Notes: generated by a model from the letters alone, not told the origin. DNA of 64,000 nt from Psychrobacillus sp032154225 (GCF_032154225.1 NZ_JALDYF010000012.1:45017-109016); one strand, 5' to 3'; positions 51,345-61,403 are shown, counted from the stretch's first letter. Made by a program: numbers and translations.

Positions 51345-53078
51345 TTAATTCAATTTAAAATCAGCAACAATGTCTTGAAGTTTTTCGGACATTTCTGCTA
51401 ATGAACGTGAAGCGGATGTCATCTCGATCATCGAAGCATATTGTTCTTCTGCCGCTGCCACTACGTTTTGTGTATAGCTTGTCGACTCTTCTGTCACTTC
51501 TTTTGTTTTATCTACTTCTTTTACAAGTACTTCTGTATTATTGCTTATTTCTTGGATTCCTGTTGAAATGAATGATAGTTTATTATTAATTAAGCCAATA
51601 TCTGCTGCAATTGTTTCAAATGTTTTACCAGCATTTGTTACATAAGTCATACCAGTTTCAATAACAACTTTTCCTTCATTTACAGTTCGAACGGTATCCT
51701 TTGTATTGACTTGAATTTCGCCGATCAAAGTGGCAATATTTTTAGCTGCATTTCCTGATTCCTCAGCTAGTTTTCTCACTTCGTCTGCTACAACCGCAAA
51801 TCCTTTTCCATGCTCGCCTGCTCGCGCTGCTTCAATTGCTGCATTTAATGCAAGTAAATTTGTTTGTTCAGCTATTCCTGTAATCACATTAATAATTTCT
51901 CCAATTTCATGCGATTTGCGCTCAAGCATTTCCATTGCCGTTGTAGTCATTGTGCTTTGGTTATTAATCTGATTCATTTGTTCCACTGTTTGAACAATAA
52001 CTTCATTACCAGCTAAGGAATCTTTAGAAGTTGCAATGGAAAGTTCATTTACTTCTTTAATGTTCGATGTTATTTCAGTAATACTAGTTGAAATTTGTGA
52101 AACGGAATTTGTTGCTTCCTGCATTCCAAGTAACTGACTTTCTTGACCAGAAGAAATTTGTTGAATCGAATCAGTAATCTCCTCCGATGCCCTACTCGTT
52201 TCTTCACTACTTGCAGTAAGTTCCTCAGAAGTTGCAGCAACTTGCTCTGCTGAAATGGAAACAGAGTTAAGGACATCTTTTAAATTTGTAGTCATTGAAT
52301 TAATATCATTTGCTAAGTCGCCTAATTCATCTTTATTGTTAATTTTAATATTTTTAATGGATAAGTCTTGGTTTGCAATTTTCTTTACATTTTCCGCAAT
52401 TAGTTGAATTGGATTAGCTAAATGTTTAGAGAATAGAATAATAACAGCAATACCAACTAAAGTACTCAATGCAAGTGTAATTGCGATATTTATAAGGATA
52501 GAATTACTTCCCTTATTAAATGCATTCATATATGTACCAGCACTTATGATCCATCCCCAGTTCGGATCTACTGCATTATACGTAATTTTTGTAGCTTCTG
52601 TACCCGGTTGACCTGGTAATTCCCATTTATAATAAGAGAAACCAGTTCCATCTTCTGCAGCCTTAATAATATCTTGTACGACGTATTTTCCATCAATATC
52701 TTTATTTTCCCATCCATTTGTTCCCTCAATAGAAGGATGAGCGATTTGTTCTCCATCTTTACCATAGACGACAAAGTAACCATTTGCACCTAAATCAACT
52801 TTTGTTGTTAACGCACGTTTTCCATCACTTTGTAAATCACCAAGTAAATATTGTTTTACTTTATCCTGTGCATCTTCTAGCGATATGTCCCCTTTTTCCA
52901 CGGAGTAGTTCATTGCATCAATTAATTGAATCGCCATTTCAACACCATTTTTAAGTGTTTTTTCACCTAGTTCATCTAAGTTTTTTTGAGCGGATACATA
53001 ACTGCTTACCCCTATTATTAAACTCGGAACGAGTAATAGGCATAATGAAATAATAAATAATTTAGTACGAATTTTCAC
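51345..53078 (-). CDS. methyl-accepting chemotaxis protein with Cache sensor
   Basis: The 577-residue receptor has a membrane segment at residues 8-28, an extracellular single-Cache domain (about 35-190; NGYFVVYGKDGEQIAHPSIE, WGWIISAGTYM), a second membrane segment near 195-215, HAMP, and a cytoplasmic signalling domain with tip EAARAGEHGKGFAVVADEVRK. Pentapeptide tethers for CheR/B are not evident. It should sense a small ligand, possibly an organic acid, and signal to CheA/CheW. The start is a GTG 8 nt after AGGGGG. Confidence 0.92.
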   Translation of the reverse strand: MKIRTKLFIISLCLLLVPSLIIGVSSYVSAQKNLDELGEKTLKNGVEMAIQLIDAMNYSVEKGDISLEDAQDKVKQYLLGDLQSDGKRALTTKVDLGANGYFVVYGKDGEQIAHPSIEGTNGWENKDIDGKYVVQDIIKAAEDGTGFSYYKWELPGQPGTEATKITYNAVDPNWGWIISAGTYMNAFNKGSNSILINIAITLALSTLVGIAVIILFSKHLANPIQLIAENVKKIANQDLSIKNIKINNKDELGDLANDINSMTTNLKDVLNSVSISAEQVAATSEELTASSEETSRASEEITDSIQQISSGQESQLLGMQEATNSVSQISTSITEITSNIKEVNELSIATSKDSLAGNEVIVQTVEQMNQINNQSTMTTTAMEMLERKSHEIGEIINVITGIAEQTNLLALNAAIEAARAGEHGKGFAVVADEVRKLAEESGNAAKNIATLIGEIQVNTKDTVRTVNEGKVVIETGMTYVTNAGKTFETIAADIGLINNKLSFISTGIQEISNNTEVLVKEVDKTKEVTEESTSYTQNVVAAAEEQYASMIEMTSASRSLAEMSEKLQDIVADFKLN

Positions 53079-53446
53079 GTGCTAGTCCCCCTTATTTATG
53101 TTCACTTGCATTTTGCATACGTATTCATTTTGTTTTCTAAGTATCCATAAAGTTTATAAATACTTTAGTCTTTACAAAAATATAAATACATCCCATATTA
53201 TAAGCCAAACTGTTTATATATGTAAAAAGGCACAAATACCTATTTCCAACCATTCTATACACTTTAGTGATATTTATATGTCATTTGCAAATATTATTTT
53301 GATGATATGGAATAATAATCTTACTAAGTTAAGTGGCCCGTTAACAAAGAATGGCTACTTTTTTATTATCAAACTGTTATATTTCCTTCTTTTGAAGAAT
53401 AAACATTATTAATAATGAGTATTTTTCATAAGGGAGGTTTTCAAAT

Positions 53447-54373
53447 ATGGCTACTAGACCCCCGCAACTGATTCGGGGAGATACTGTCGGTATTGTTACT
53501 ATAGGTAGCCCATTAGCAGCTAATAGAATAGATGAAGGAATCATGGTATTAGAAAATATGGGGCTTCGGGTTATCGTAGGGGACTATGTCTATTCAGCGG
53601 AGGGATTTCTGGCAGCAACTCCACAGCAAATGGCTTCAGATTTAATGAAAATGTTTGCAAATAAAGAAGTTAAGTGGATACTGCCGACTAGAGGCGGCGT
53701 CGGAGTGGCAAGTATTCTTCCTTATCTCGACTTCACATTTATATCTCGCAATCCTAAAATTGTGTCTGGCTATAGCGATATTTCTGTCTTACAAAATGTA
53801 CTTTTTGAATATGCGGACTTAATCACCTTTCAAAGCCTCCTCTTACTAGATTTTAAAATGAGTACTCCAGCATATAATTTTAATCAATTCTTTTCTGCAA
53901 CTTCCTCTTTATTCGCACCTTGGGAAATTCAAAACCCACCAGGCTTTCCTCTCGTAAGCTTAGTTCCTGGTAATGTAGTTGGCCCCATTGTTGGAGGGAA
54001 CCTTACTTCTTTTATAGGCACTTTAGGAACACCTTACGAAATTAGCACTGCTGGAAAAATTATCTTTTTAGAAGAAACACATGAACCAATAAATACTGTA
54101 TATAGATATTTAAATCATCTTTTCTTAGCCGGAAAATTTGATGACTGTCTTGGAATTATCATGGGGGATTGCACGAATTGTGACATTTCATATGGAAAAA
54201 CGTACGCAGATCTTATAAATGAATTTTTAGTACCTTTAGGAATACCACTTATGTCCAATCTTTCAACAGCTCACGGCTTTTATAAAGCAACGATTCCAAT
54301 AGGTGCTGTTGTTAATATGAACACGTTAAACAGCACATTAACTGTTATGGAACCAGCAGTGAGTCCAAGTTAA
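53447..54373 (+). CDS. S66 family LD-carboxypeptidase, second member
   Basis: The 308-residue protein has the S66 catalytic Ser in VSGYSDISVL near residue 108, Glu in IIFLEETHEPINT near 205, and the His near 285 in STAHGFYKATIPIG. It has LdcA-like length and no signal peptide. It should cut the L-Lys-D-Ala bond of murein tetrapeptides (recycling). It shares only motifs with the other S66 protein at 41167-42198, so the two belong to different branches. AAGGGAGG precedes the start, and the 370 bp upstream are AT-rich with no clear element. Confidence 0.86.
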   Translation: MATRPPQLIRGDTVGIVTIGSPLAANRIDEGIMVLENMGLRVIVGDYVYSAEGFLAATPQQMASDLMKMFANKEVKWILPTRGGVGVASILPYLDFTFISRNPKIVSGYSDISVLQNVLFEYADLITFQSLLLLDFKMSTPAYNFNQFFSATSSLFAPWEIQNPPGFPLVSLVPGNVVGPIVGGNLTSFIGTLGTPYEISTAGKIIFLEETHEPINTVYRYLNHLFLAGKFDDCLGIIMGDCTNCDISYGKTYADLINEFLVPLGIPLMSNLSTAHGFYKATIPIGAVVNMNTLNSTLTVMEPAVSPS

Positions 54374-54376
54374 ATG

Positions 54377-54412
54377 CCCAATTCCAAGTTGCTTCGGAAT
54401 TGGGCATTTTCA
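54377..54412. terminator. bidirectional terminator
   Basis: GCCCAATTCC and GGAATTGGGC pair around a 10-nt loop, followed by ATTTT, between converging genes. Confidence 0.88.
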
Positions 54413-54414
54413 TG

Positions 54415-55398
54415 TTACACGTCAATTTCTGTACCTATTTGTTGTTGCTTCGCTTTTGCATAAACACCTTTTGCCACTGCCAAATCAAAATATGCAGCTC
54501 CAACACATTTAAAAAAAGTAATTTCTTCTTCATTTTCTCTGCCTTTTATTGCACCGATAACAAGCTTTCCAAGTTCACCGTGTACATCGTCGAAAGACCA
54601 TTTCCCTAGTTCCTCCGCATACATAAGTTCTCCTGCCTCGTCCTTTACTCCAGCAAAGTCATCCACCACAATTTTAGATGCACGAGTAATCGTCGTTATA
54701 TCCACTTCATGCATATGTGGTAAATATGATCCTACACCATTCACATGAGTTCCTGGCTTCAAATCTTCTCCATTAAATACAGGATCATTTGAACGAGTCG
54801 CACAGTTAATGATATCTGCTTGACAAACAGCAGCGGCAACATCTTCCATCACTTCATAAGCAATTGTTACACCGAATGCTCGAAGCTTTTCTCCAAAAGC
54901 ATTTGCTTTTTCCGGGTTACGATTCACCAATAAAATACGTTCAATCGAACGAACAGCAAGCACACCTAATACTTGTTCAAACGCCATCGCACCTGTTCCA
55001 ATTACCGTTAACACGTTAGCATCTTTCTTCGCTAAGTAATCCGTTGCAATCCCACTTAAAGCACCAGTACGCAGTCTCGTTAAATAAGAAGCATTCAGCA
55101 TTGCTAAATGATCTCCATTTGCTCCATCCGATAATAAAACAACACCTTGAGTAGTTGCTTTACCGTTTGCAGGATTATGTGGGAAAATCGTGACCACTTT
55201 AACTGCCGACACTTCCCCAACAAGATCAGCACTCGGCATATAAAGAGCTGACGCTTCATGTGTTGGAAAATCAATAACTGTACGATGTGGATTTGCAATT
55301 TTATTTGCTGTTTTTGCAACGAGCACTTCGCGTATATCCTGTATCGCTTCTTTCATTCCATAGCTTTGCATAATTTGTTTTTCATTTACTACTAACAT
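54415..55398 (-). CDS. ornithine cyclodeaminase/mu-crystallin family protein
   Basis: The 327-residue protein has a Rossmann motif VIGTGAMAFEQVLGV near residue 130, and the substrate-side segments KVVTIFPHNP near 68 and VNGVGSYLPHMHEVD near 235, typical of the family. Members include ornithine cyclodeaminase, alanine dehydrogenases and ketimine reductases; the exact activity cannot be told. It follows an MHS transporter gene by 83 bp, with a hairpin (CGCCT/AGGCG) in between, so transcription may be partly attenuated. An amino-acid substrate imported by that transporter is plausible. Confidence 0.82.
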   Translation of the reverse strand: MLVVNEKQIMQSYGMKEAIQDIREVLVAKTANKIANPHRTVIDFPTHEASALYMPSADLVGEVSAVKVVTIFPHNPANGKATTQGVVLLSDGANGDHLAMLNASYLTRLRTGALSGIATDYLAKKDANVLTVIGTGAMAFEQVLGVLAVRSIERILLVNRNPEKANAFGEKLRAFGVTIAYEVMEDVAAAVCQADIINCATRSNDPVFNGEDLKPGTHVNGVGSYLPHMHEVDITTITRASKIVVDDFAGVKDEAGELMYAEELGKWSFDDVHGELGKLVIGAIKGRENEEEITFFKCVGAAYFDLAVAKGVYAKAKQQQIGTEIDV

Positions 55399-55481
55399 AT
55401 CGCAACCTCCAATAATTAGAAAAACACGCCTATCACTATAAATAGCAACAGGCGATGCATTCCCTTACAATCTACCATTCT

Positions 55482-56759
55482 TTAATCTAAATTCTCTTTA
55501 CTGCGATCTTTAACTGCCCAAATAGCAATTAACGATATAACAGCAGTGAAAATAATGTAACATGCTACAGGTACATATGAATTATTAAATCGAAGCAATA
55601 AAGCCGTTGCTACAAGTGGCGCTGTTCCTCCAGCTAATGCTGCACCAATTTGATAACCAAGTGTAATTCCAGTATAACGCACTTTTGCATCAAAAATTTC
55701 AGAGAACATCGTACCAAGTACAGCGGTAATAGGAGCCCAAATAACCCCTAAGCCGATAATCGTCGCAATTACTAATAGAGCAACCGATTGTTGTTGTAGC
55801 ATCCAAAAGTATGGAAATGCAAACAAAATCATACCGATCGTACCACCAACATACAGTTTTTTACGTCCAATCTTATCCGATAAACTTCCCATAATAGGAA
55901 TTAAAATCGTTGTAACAATTGTAGCTATCATAACCGAATTTAATACTGCTGTTCTTGAGAAACCTAAATTTGCCGTAGCGTATGAAACAACAAATGTACC
56001 AAAAATATAAAATGGAGCTGTTTCAACCACTTTAGCACCAATTGCAATTAAAACTTCACGCCAATGATGTTTTAATGTTTCTACAATCGGCAATTTCGGA
56101 ATTTCTCCAGCTTCTTTAACCTTTTTAAAGGAAGGTGTTTCGTCAATTCCTTTACGAATCCATAATCCAAAGATAACTAATAACGCACTCAAAAGAAACG
56201 GAACACGCCAGCCCCAAGTCATAAATGAATCCTCAGGTAATAGTGTCATAATTGATAATGCTACAGTACCTAAAACCATTCCGATTGTTACACCCATTTG
56301 TGGAATTGCCCCATATAATCCACGCTTTTCTTTTGGTGCATATTCAACAGCAAGAAGCAAAGCTCCTCCCCATTCTCCACCAATCCCTAAGCCTTGTACA
56401 AGACGAAGTGTAATTAAAAGAATCGGTGCCCATATTCCAATTGCTTGGTAAGTAGGCAGTAACCCCATACCAAATGTTGCAACTCCCATTAAACTTAACG
56501 TAATGACAAGTGTTTTTTTCCGACCAACTCTATCCCCAATATGACTGAAAATTATGCCCCCAAATGGTCGTATAAAGAAAGATAATGCAAATGACGCATA
56601 GGCTAGTATCAGACCTACTGATGGATCTTCTGTAACAAAAAATACTTGGTTAAATACTAAAGCAGCAACAGTTCCATATAAAAAGTAATCGAACCATTCA
56701 ATTGAACTACCGACTAAGCTAGCAATCCAAACTTTTCTCATTTGTTTTGAATCTAACAT
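55482..56759 (-). CDS. MFS transporter, metabolite:H+ symporter (MHS) type
   Basis: The 425-residue protein has 12 membrane segments and the MHS signatures SSIEWFDYFLYGTVAALVF at residue 17, GDRVGRKKTLV near 75, and RLVQGLGIGGEWGGALL near 120. The family includes proline/betaine, alpha-ketoglutarate and shikimate transporters (ProP, KgtP, ShiA). It is first in an operon with an ornithine cyclodeaminase-like gene and divergent from an XRE-cupin regulator that probably controls it. Confidence 0.88.
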   Translation of the reverse strand: MLDSKQMRKVWIASLVGSSIEWFDYFLYGTVAALVFNQVFFVTEDPSVGLILAYASFALSFFIRPFGGIIFSHIGDRVGRKKTLVITLSLMGVATFGMGLLPTYQAIGIWAPILLITLRLVQGLGIGGEWGGALLLAVEYAPKEKRGLYGAIPQMGVTIGMVLGTVALSIMTLLPEDSFMTWGWRVPFLLSALLVIFGLWIRKGIDETPSFKKVKEAGEIPKLPIVETLKHHWREVLIAIGAKVVETAPFYIFGTFVVSYATANLGFSRTAVLNSVMIATIVTTILIPIMGSLSDKIGRKKLYVGGTIGMILFAFPYFWMLQQQSVALLVIATIIGLGVIWAPITAVLGTMFSEIFDAKVRYTGITLGYQIGAALAGGTAPLVATALLLRFNNSYVPVACYIIFTAVISLIAIWAVKDRSKENLD

Positions 56760-56792
56760 ACTGTTTCCCCCTAATCCTCTAAAATTGAAGTG

Positions 56793-56920
56793 GTACTTTA
56801 ATTTCCCCTTTGTTCATTGTAGAGAGTTTCAAATTTTCTGTCAATACTTCCAGTGAAATTTTGATAGTTGAGCGTACTTTAGCAAGTGTTGTATGATGAT
56901 GAGATTAGTATAAAAAGTAC
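56793..56920. promoter_or_regulatory. divergent regulatory region with three GTACTTT sites
   Basis: GTACTTTA occurs at 56793-56800 and 56874-56881, and its complement AAAAGTAC at 56913-56920. The middle site lies in the spacer of a possible plus-strand promoter (TTGAGC, 18 bp, TATGAT). They are candidate operators for the XRE-cupin regulator. Confidence 0.45.
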
Positions 56921-56936
56921 AAAGGGGGTGCCACCC

Positions 56937-57449
56937 ATGTCTTTGGATTCAGTTGGTCAGGTTTTAAAATCTTTAAGAAAAGAGCGAAAACTAACATTAA
57001 AAACTTTGGCTGAACAAACAAATGTCTCGATTAGCTTTCTTTCTCAGGTAGAAAGAGGAAAATCTAGCGTTACCTTGGAGTCCTTAAAAAAAATCGCCGA
57101 TGCTCTAGCAGTCAATCCAAGTGTCTTTTTTTCTGCTGAACATACGCAAGATGATTTAGAAATACGAAGACAAAAATTCCATTATCAGGATTTATCCAAT
57201 GGAATTTCTGATGCTTTTTACTCTCCTATTTTAGTTACGCTTCAACCAGGTGAAAGTGAAGGAGATGCTTTTTCACATAGCGGTCATGAGTTTTTATTTG
57301 TCCTGGAAGGTTCTTTAACCGTATTGATAGATGGAGTAAAAGAGGATTTTTCTGCGCAACAATCGATTATGTTTGATGCAACTAAAGATCATTATTGGTA
57401 CAACTTAACCGACCAACCAGTGCGTTTTTTAGTCGTTTCTTCGAAATAA
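56937..57449 (+). CDS. XRE-cupin transcription regulator
   Basis: The protein has 170 residues. An N-terminal HTH (LKTLAEQTNVSISFLSQVERGK) is followed by a C-terminal cupin domain (SHSGHEFLFVLEGSLTVLI; residues 100-165). This PuuR/MqsA-like architecture usually senses a small metabolite through the cupin and represses nearby catabolic genes. Here the divergent MHS transporter and OCD-type enzyme are the likely targets (inference). I start it at 56937, eight bases after AAAGGGGG. Confidence 0.87.
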   Translation: MSLDSVGQVLKSLRKERKLTLKTLAEQTNVSISFLSQVERGKSSVTLESLKKIADALAVNPSVFFSAEHTQDDLEIRRQKFHYQDLSNGISDAFYSPILVTLQPGESEGDAFSHSGHEFLFVLEGSLTVLIDGVKEDFSAQQSIMFDATKDHYWYNLTDQPVRFLVVSSK

Positions 57450-57499
57450 GCATTTACTGGACAATATATCTTTCTATTGAATATTTCTCCAACTAAAAA

Positions 57500-58080
57500 T
57501 GTAGAGAGTATAGGAATTAAATGGAGTGGATTTCGTTACAAGCAGACGCGTTCGGTGGGCACGGATTCAGCCACTTCCGGTGCTCCTGCGGTTACTCGTC
57601 GCAGAAAACATCCGCTGTTCCCACCCGAGCCACCGCTTTTCATTACATTCATCTTGCTTATGAGCGTGTATTCATGTTCTTTCTATTTAAGACCTTTTAT
57701 GTAAGAGGAAGAGAAAAAAGTTCATGGACACTTCTAGTTAGAAATAGACCAACAATTTTCATACGAAGTAAATCTGTCATCTACTTCTCCACTTTCTGTT
57801 CAAATCTAGAAGTGTCGCTTTGTAAAATCTACAAAGAGCTGCCAAAATTATATCTTTGGCAACCTTCAAAATAGATAGAATGTAACTTGCTTCTCCTATT
57901 GCCAAAAGTATTTAACACCTGGCAATGAAGTTTCTGGCGAGCAGAAGGCGAACATTTGCCATACGATGACCGAAGAAAAAGCTTGTAGGAAGCGGCGCAG
58001 CCACTTCCTACAAGCTTTAAAAATTTCACCGTTCATTGTATAGCCCAATGGGAAGCCTGAAGCGAGCCAGAAACTGGGTC
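57500..58080 (-). repeat. dispersed structured repeat, copy C (inverted)
   Basis: The reverse complement aligns with copies A and B in the same order. Its hairpin at 57838-57863 (GTTGCCAAA/TTTGGCAGC) differs from A and B by paired changes, and its variable hairpin (57976-58019; GCTTGTAGGAAG/CTTCCTACAAGC) differs from that of A at several positions while staying paired. The GC-rich end (TGCGACGAGTAACCGCAGGA) is near 57590-57610. It has no gene. Confidence 0.85.
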
Positions 58081-58134
58081 ACTCAGATGTTTTGGCTTTA
58101 AAGAACAAGGCATCTTTTTGCCTAGTTTTTCTTG

Positions 58135-59424
58135 TTAATGCCCTGGGAAGAATGCCATTTGGATGGCAAAGATCGCTCCAAAAACATATATAATCGGATG
58201 AACCTCTCGCCCTTTGCCACTTACTAATTTAAGCAATGGATACGTGATAAATCCAACCGCAATTCCTGTAGCAATACTTCCAGTCAAAGGCATCATTAAA
58301 ATAATTGCAAAAGCAGGAAACGCATCATCAAAATTCTTCCAATTAATTTTAGCCAACCCTTCCATCATATAGCATCCAACAATGATTAAAGCTGGAGCCG
58401 TAATAGCGGATAAAGAAGAAATCGCTGCTACTAATGGAGAGAAAAACAAAGCAACAAAAAACAAAATTGCTACAACAAGCGCCGTCAATCCAGATCGTCC
58501 ACCTGCTGCTACACCAGTAGAAGACTCAATATAAGCACTAGAAGGACTTGTTCCTAAAGCTGCTCCAACCGTTGTTGCGACTGCATCTGCTGCTAGTGCA
58601 GATTTCACTTTTGGCATTTTTCCATCTTTCATTAAACCAGCCTGCTCCGTAACACCAATCATTGTTCCAGTTGTATCAAAGATTGTAACGAGTAAAAACG
58701 AAAATATAACTGCGTACAGACCATTTGAAAACACTCCTGCAATATCAACATCCAAAAACACCATAGATGGTGGTGCTGATACTATGCCATCAATGTGAAG
58801 TAGTCCCATGAAATATCCAATAATTGCGGTGATAAACATCCCGATAAACAAAGCACCATTCACTTTTAAAGCGATTAAAATAATCGTAACAAACAAGCCT
58901 ATAATAGATAACATCGCTATTGGCTCGCGTAAATCACCGAGTGTTACAAGTGCTTCGCTATTACCAACGACAATTTTAGACATTTTCAACCCAACAAATG
59001 CTATAAATAACCCGATTCCTGAAGTAATTCCATATTTTAAAGAAGTAGGAATAGAATCGATAAGCAATTCACGAAATTTCGTAAATGTTAATAAAAGAAA
59101 TAAAATACCAGCCATCAAAACGGCACCAAAAACTACTTGATAACTAACTCCTTGAGTCGCAACAACACTCGTAAAATACGCATTCATCCCCATACCTGGT
59201 GCAATAGCAATAGGATAATTCGCAAACAAAGCCATAATAAGCGTCCCAATAACTGCGGCAACGATTGTTGCAATAAACACTTGCTCAAATGGTACACCAG
59301 CCGCAGAAAGAATCGCTGGATTCACAAGGATAATATAGGCCATTGTCAAAAATGTTGTAGTTCCTGCTAGTAACTCCGTTTTCACATTTGTTCCTAATTC
59401 TTTTAATTTAAATAAACGCTCCAT
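58135..59424 (-). CDS. pbuG: guanine/hypoxanthine permease (AzgA family)
   Basis: The 429-residue protein has 13-14 membrane segments and AzgA-type signatures: MAYIILVNPAILSAAG near residue 28, PGMGMNAYFT near 75, and GTSPSSAYIESSTGVAAGG near 290. It imports guanine and hypoxanthine by proton symport. The guanine riboswitch and terminator in its leader agree. Either pbuG or the related pbuO would fit; the riboswitch favours pbuG. Confidence 0.92.
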   Translation of the reverse strand: MERLFKLKELGTNVKTELLAGTTTFLTMAYIILVNPAILSAAGVPFEQVFIATIVAAVIGTLIMALFANYPIAIAPGMGMNAYFTSVVATQGVSYQVVFGAVLMAGILFLLLTFTKFRELLIDSIPTSLKYGITSGIGLFIAFVGLKMSKIVVGNSEALVTLGDLREPIAMLSIIGLFVTIILIALKVNGALFIGMFITAIIGYFMGLLHIDGIVSAPPSMVFLDVDIAGVFSNGLYAVIFSFLLVTIFDTTGTMIGVTEQAGLMKDGKMPKVKSALAADAVATTVGAALGTSPSSAYIESSTGVAAGGRSGLTALVVAILFFVALFFSPLVAAISSLSAITAPALIIVGCYMMEGLAKINWKNFDDAFPAFAIILMMPLTGSIATGIAVGFITYPLLKLVSGKGREVHPIIYVFGAIFAIQMAFFPGH

Positions 59425-59441
59425 AGTTCCTCCTTAAAGAC

Positions 59442-59497
59442 AAAAAAAATCCCTAACTAAAAATGGGTAAAGGAAATTTACCCATTCGTAGTTAGGA
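59442..59497 (-). terminator. expression-platform terminator of the pbuG riboswitch
   Basis: CCTAACTA, the 3' part of the aptamer, pairs with TAGTTAGG, and an inner AATGGGTAAA/TTTACCCATT stem extends the hairpin, followed by a T run. It is mutually exclusive with aptamer stem P1. Confidence 0.85.
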
Positions 59498-59548
59498 ATT
59501 CACGGTTCCTACTAGAAACTCCCAGACCATATCACTGAGAATATACGA
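59486..59548 (-). promoter_or_regulatory. guanine riboswitch of pbuG
   Basis: The minus strand reads TCGTATATTC, GATATGGTCTGGGAGTTTCT, GAACCGTGAATTCC and TAACTACGA. The ligand-contacting base is C (AACTACG), so guanine class. Confidence 0.95.
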
Positions 59549-59750
59549 ATGATTTTTTTGTTTTATTGTTAACTTCGCTCATTATAATACACGAACAAAA
59601 ATTGTTAGTCAATATAAATCGTTCGTATATACGACCATTTCCTTATGTTTCCCTATTAAAATATTCATTTAATTATGTAAAAAAAATTTAATAGTTAAAA
59701 TAATTAAATACATGTTAAGCTTGAATTATTTCAAGTTAGGAGCAGTCCAT

Positions 59751-60128
59751 ATGCAAAAACTTATGTTTGAATCATCTTGGAATAAGGCCTTGTCTAACAA
59801 AGATCGAAAAGTTATTGAAGACGCCTTTTTAAAAACGGCTATATTAAACAGTAATAGCATTCAATTTACACCATTATGGCAAGCATTTAATCACAAAGAT
59901 GAATTATTAGTAACGATGCTCATCCATAACTTCACATCTGAATTAGTTTCCTTTAACGATATACAACTCCGCTATCTTGAAAATAATAAAATGATTGCAG
60001 AGCATTTATTTCATCTCCCGACACTAGTAATACAACCGTCATATAGTATGCCGTGGACTTTCATCTTCCCTACTAGCAGCACTAAACAGGAAGCCACTTT
60101 TAAAAATGTTCAAATGGTTATCTACTAA
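59751..60128 (+). CDS. SLAP domain-containing protein
   Basis: The 125-residue protein is almost one SLAP domain: W near residue 7, FTPLWQAFNHKDELLVTMLIH near 37, and the family end YSMPWTFIFPTSS near 100. SLAP proteins occur with S-layer export in some Firmicutes, but this short one has no signal peptide. Function is unknown. I start at 59751 (AGGAG 8 nt upstream). The neighbouring exported transglycosylase-like gene converges on it. Confidence 0.8.
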   Translation: MQKLMFESSWNKALSNKDRKVIEDAFLKTAILNSNSIQFTPLWQAFNHKDELLVTMLIHNFTSELVSFNDIQLRYLENNKMIAEHLFHLPTLVIQPSYSMPWTFIFPTSSTKQEATFKNVQMVIY

Positions 60129-60135
60129 CGGCATC

Positions 60136-60168
60136 AAAAAAAACGCTTGGAAATCCAAGCGTTTTTTT
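60136..60168. terminator. bidirectional terminator
   Basis: AAAACGCTTGG and CCAAGCGTTTT pair around a 4-nt loop, with A and T runs on both sides. Confidence 0.93.
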
Positions 60169-60173
60169 GTGCT

Positions 60174-61403
60174 CTATTGTGCAAGTAATGCTAACTTGCT
60201 TTTAGATGGTGTTTCGTACTTTACATTTGTGGACTTTTTAACGTAACTTCCGCCACCTACACCATATAAGCCACCGTGATTACTGTTATAGCTATATACT
60301 CGGTATTCTTCACCTTTTTTCATAGGACGAACTGTAGTCAACGAACCGTCGCTCTCCAGTTTGACCAAGCTTGTATCAGATAGAATCGTCACTTTGCCGA
60401 TTTGTCCTAATTTCAATTCCGTTTTTCCCCACATAACTTTTGCAGCTGGTGCACCTAGCTTTTTCGTAATGTAAGCAGAAGAAATATAGCCTGCTACCTT
60501 TTGATCCTCCGTTTTAACTGGGTACCATACAAATTGGTTTACACTTGTCAAAGATTGATCATATACAAAATTTCCTTCAATAATCAAAGTAGTATCATTT
60601 GTTACCGATTTCGCAGTTGATGAAGTGCTAGGTTGTGAGCGTAACTTTACAGTATCTGCTGTTATCGATACTTTATCTCCTTTTTTAAATTGATAAGCAG
60701 ACGTATGCATCTTATCTGTTAATGTATACTCCATCGTTTTAAATACAATATTTTCTCTGCTAGTAGGATCATAGTTGAAATCTGCCACATTGAAAGAAAA
60801 TTGTCCTAATTTCGCATTGTTCATGTAACTATCTTTTTCAATAAACGCAAAGACATGCTCTTGGTATGCCTCTGCATTCTTCAATCCACTGGACTGATAA
60901 AGAGGACTGTTGCTTGGCTTTGTACCGTTATAAGCCATGACAGGAAAGTACCAATTTTCGATTATGTCTCGTCCAGTCCCTTTTATTTTAGGCAAATCTG
61001 TACGTTGATACATACTGTTAAGAATCTCAATGCCTGCTTGAATATTGTAGTTGATATCGAATTTCAATTTCTCTTGATCATAGCCTAGTTGATTCGTAAT
61101 TTGCATAACACCAATCCCATTATCTTTTGAGATTACAGGCTGGCCTTTTTCATCAAATTGTTTCCAAGCCCCATTCTCTTTGGAAGCTACAGCTTTTACA
61201 ACTTCAGGAGGAATATTTCCTTCTAAAGCCGCATTCGTAAGTAAGCAGTTAATATGCTGAAAAGTGGGATTTTGGTTCGGCTTAATTTCCCCATATGATG
61301 AACATTTAGATGTCCATGTTGACTCAGCGAAAGCTTCTTCATTAGACAAACCGAAGAGCATTAAACAAATTAAGAACCCTACACTCATTTTGATTGATTT
61401 CAT
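60174..61403 (-). CDS. secreted transglycosylase-like (SLT/lysozyme) protein with SH3-type domain
   Basis: The 409-residue protein has a signal peptide (cleavage near residue 26, AFA-ES), then a lytic-transglycosylase-like domain: the catalytic Glu is likely in VVKAVASKENGAWKQF near residue 75, then GIGVMQITNQLGYD and MAYNGTKPSNSP. A bacterial SH3 region follows (TVKLRSQPSTSSTAKS near 255; AGYISSAYITKK). It probably cuts or binds peptidoglycan outside the cell. The C-terminal 80 residues form an unassigned domain. Transcribed alone. Confidence 0.82.
   Translation of the reverse strand: MKSIKMSVGFLICLMLFGLSNEEAFAESTWTSKCSSYGEIKPNQNPTFQHINCLLTNAALEGNIPPEVVKAVASKENGAWKQFDEKGQPVISKDNGIGVMQITNQLGYDQEKLKFDINYNIQAGIEILNSMYQRTDLPKIKGTGRDIIENWYFPVMAYNGTKPSNSPLYQSSGLKNAEAYQEHVFAFIEKDSYMNNAKLGQFSFNVADFNYDPTSRENIVFKTMEYTLTDKMHTSAYQFKKGDKVSITADTVKLRSQPSTSSTAKSVTNDTTLIIEGNFVYDQSLTSVNQFVWYPVKTEDQKVAGYISSAYITKKLGAPAAKVMWGKTELKLGQIGKVTILSDTSLVKLESDGSLTTVRPMKKGEEYRVYSYNSNHGGLYGVGGGSYVKKSTNVKYETPSKSKLALLAQ

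Noticed and set aside
57477..57874. Plus-strand frames of 75 and 117 aa (and 66-93 aa frames in copies A and B)
   Set aside because: They lie in the dispersed noncoding repeat, are not conserved between its copies as protein, and lack start signals.
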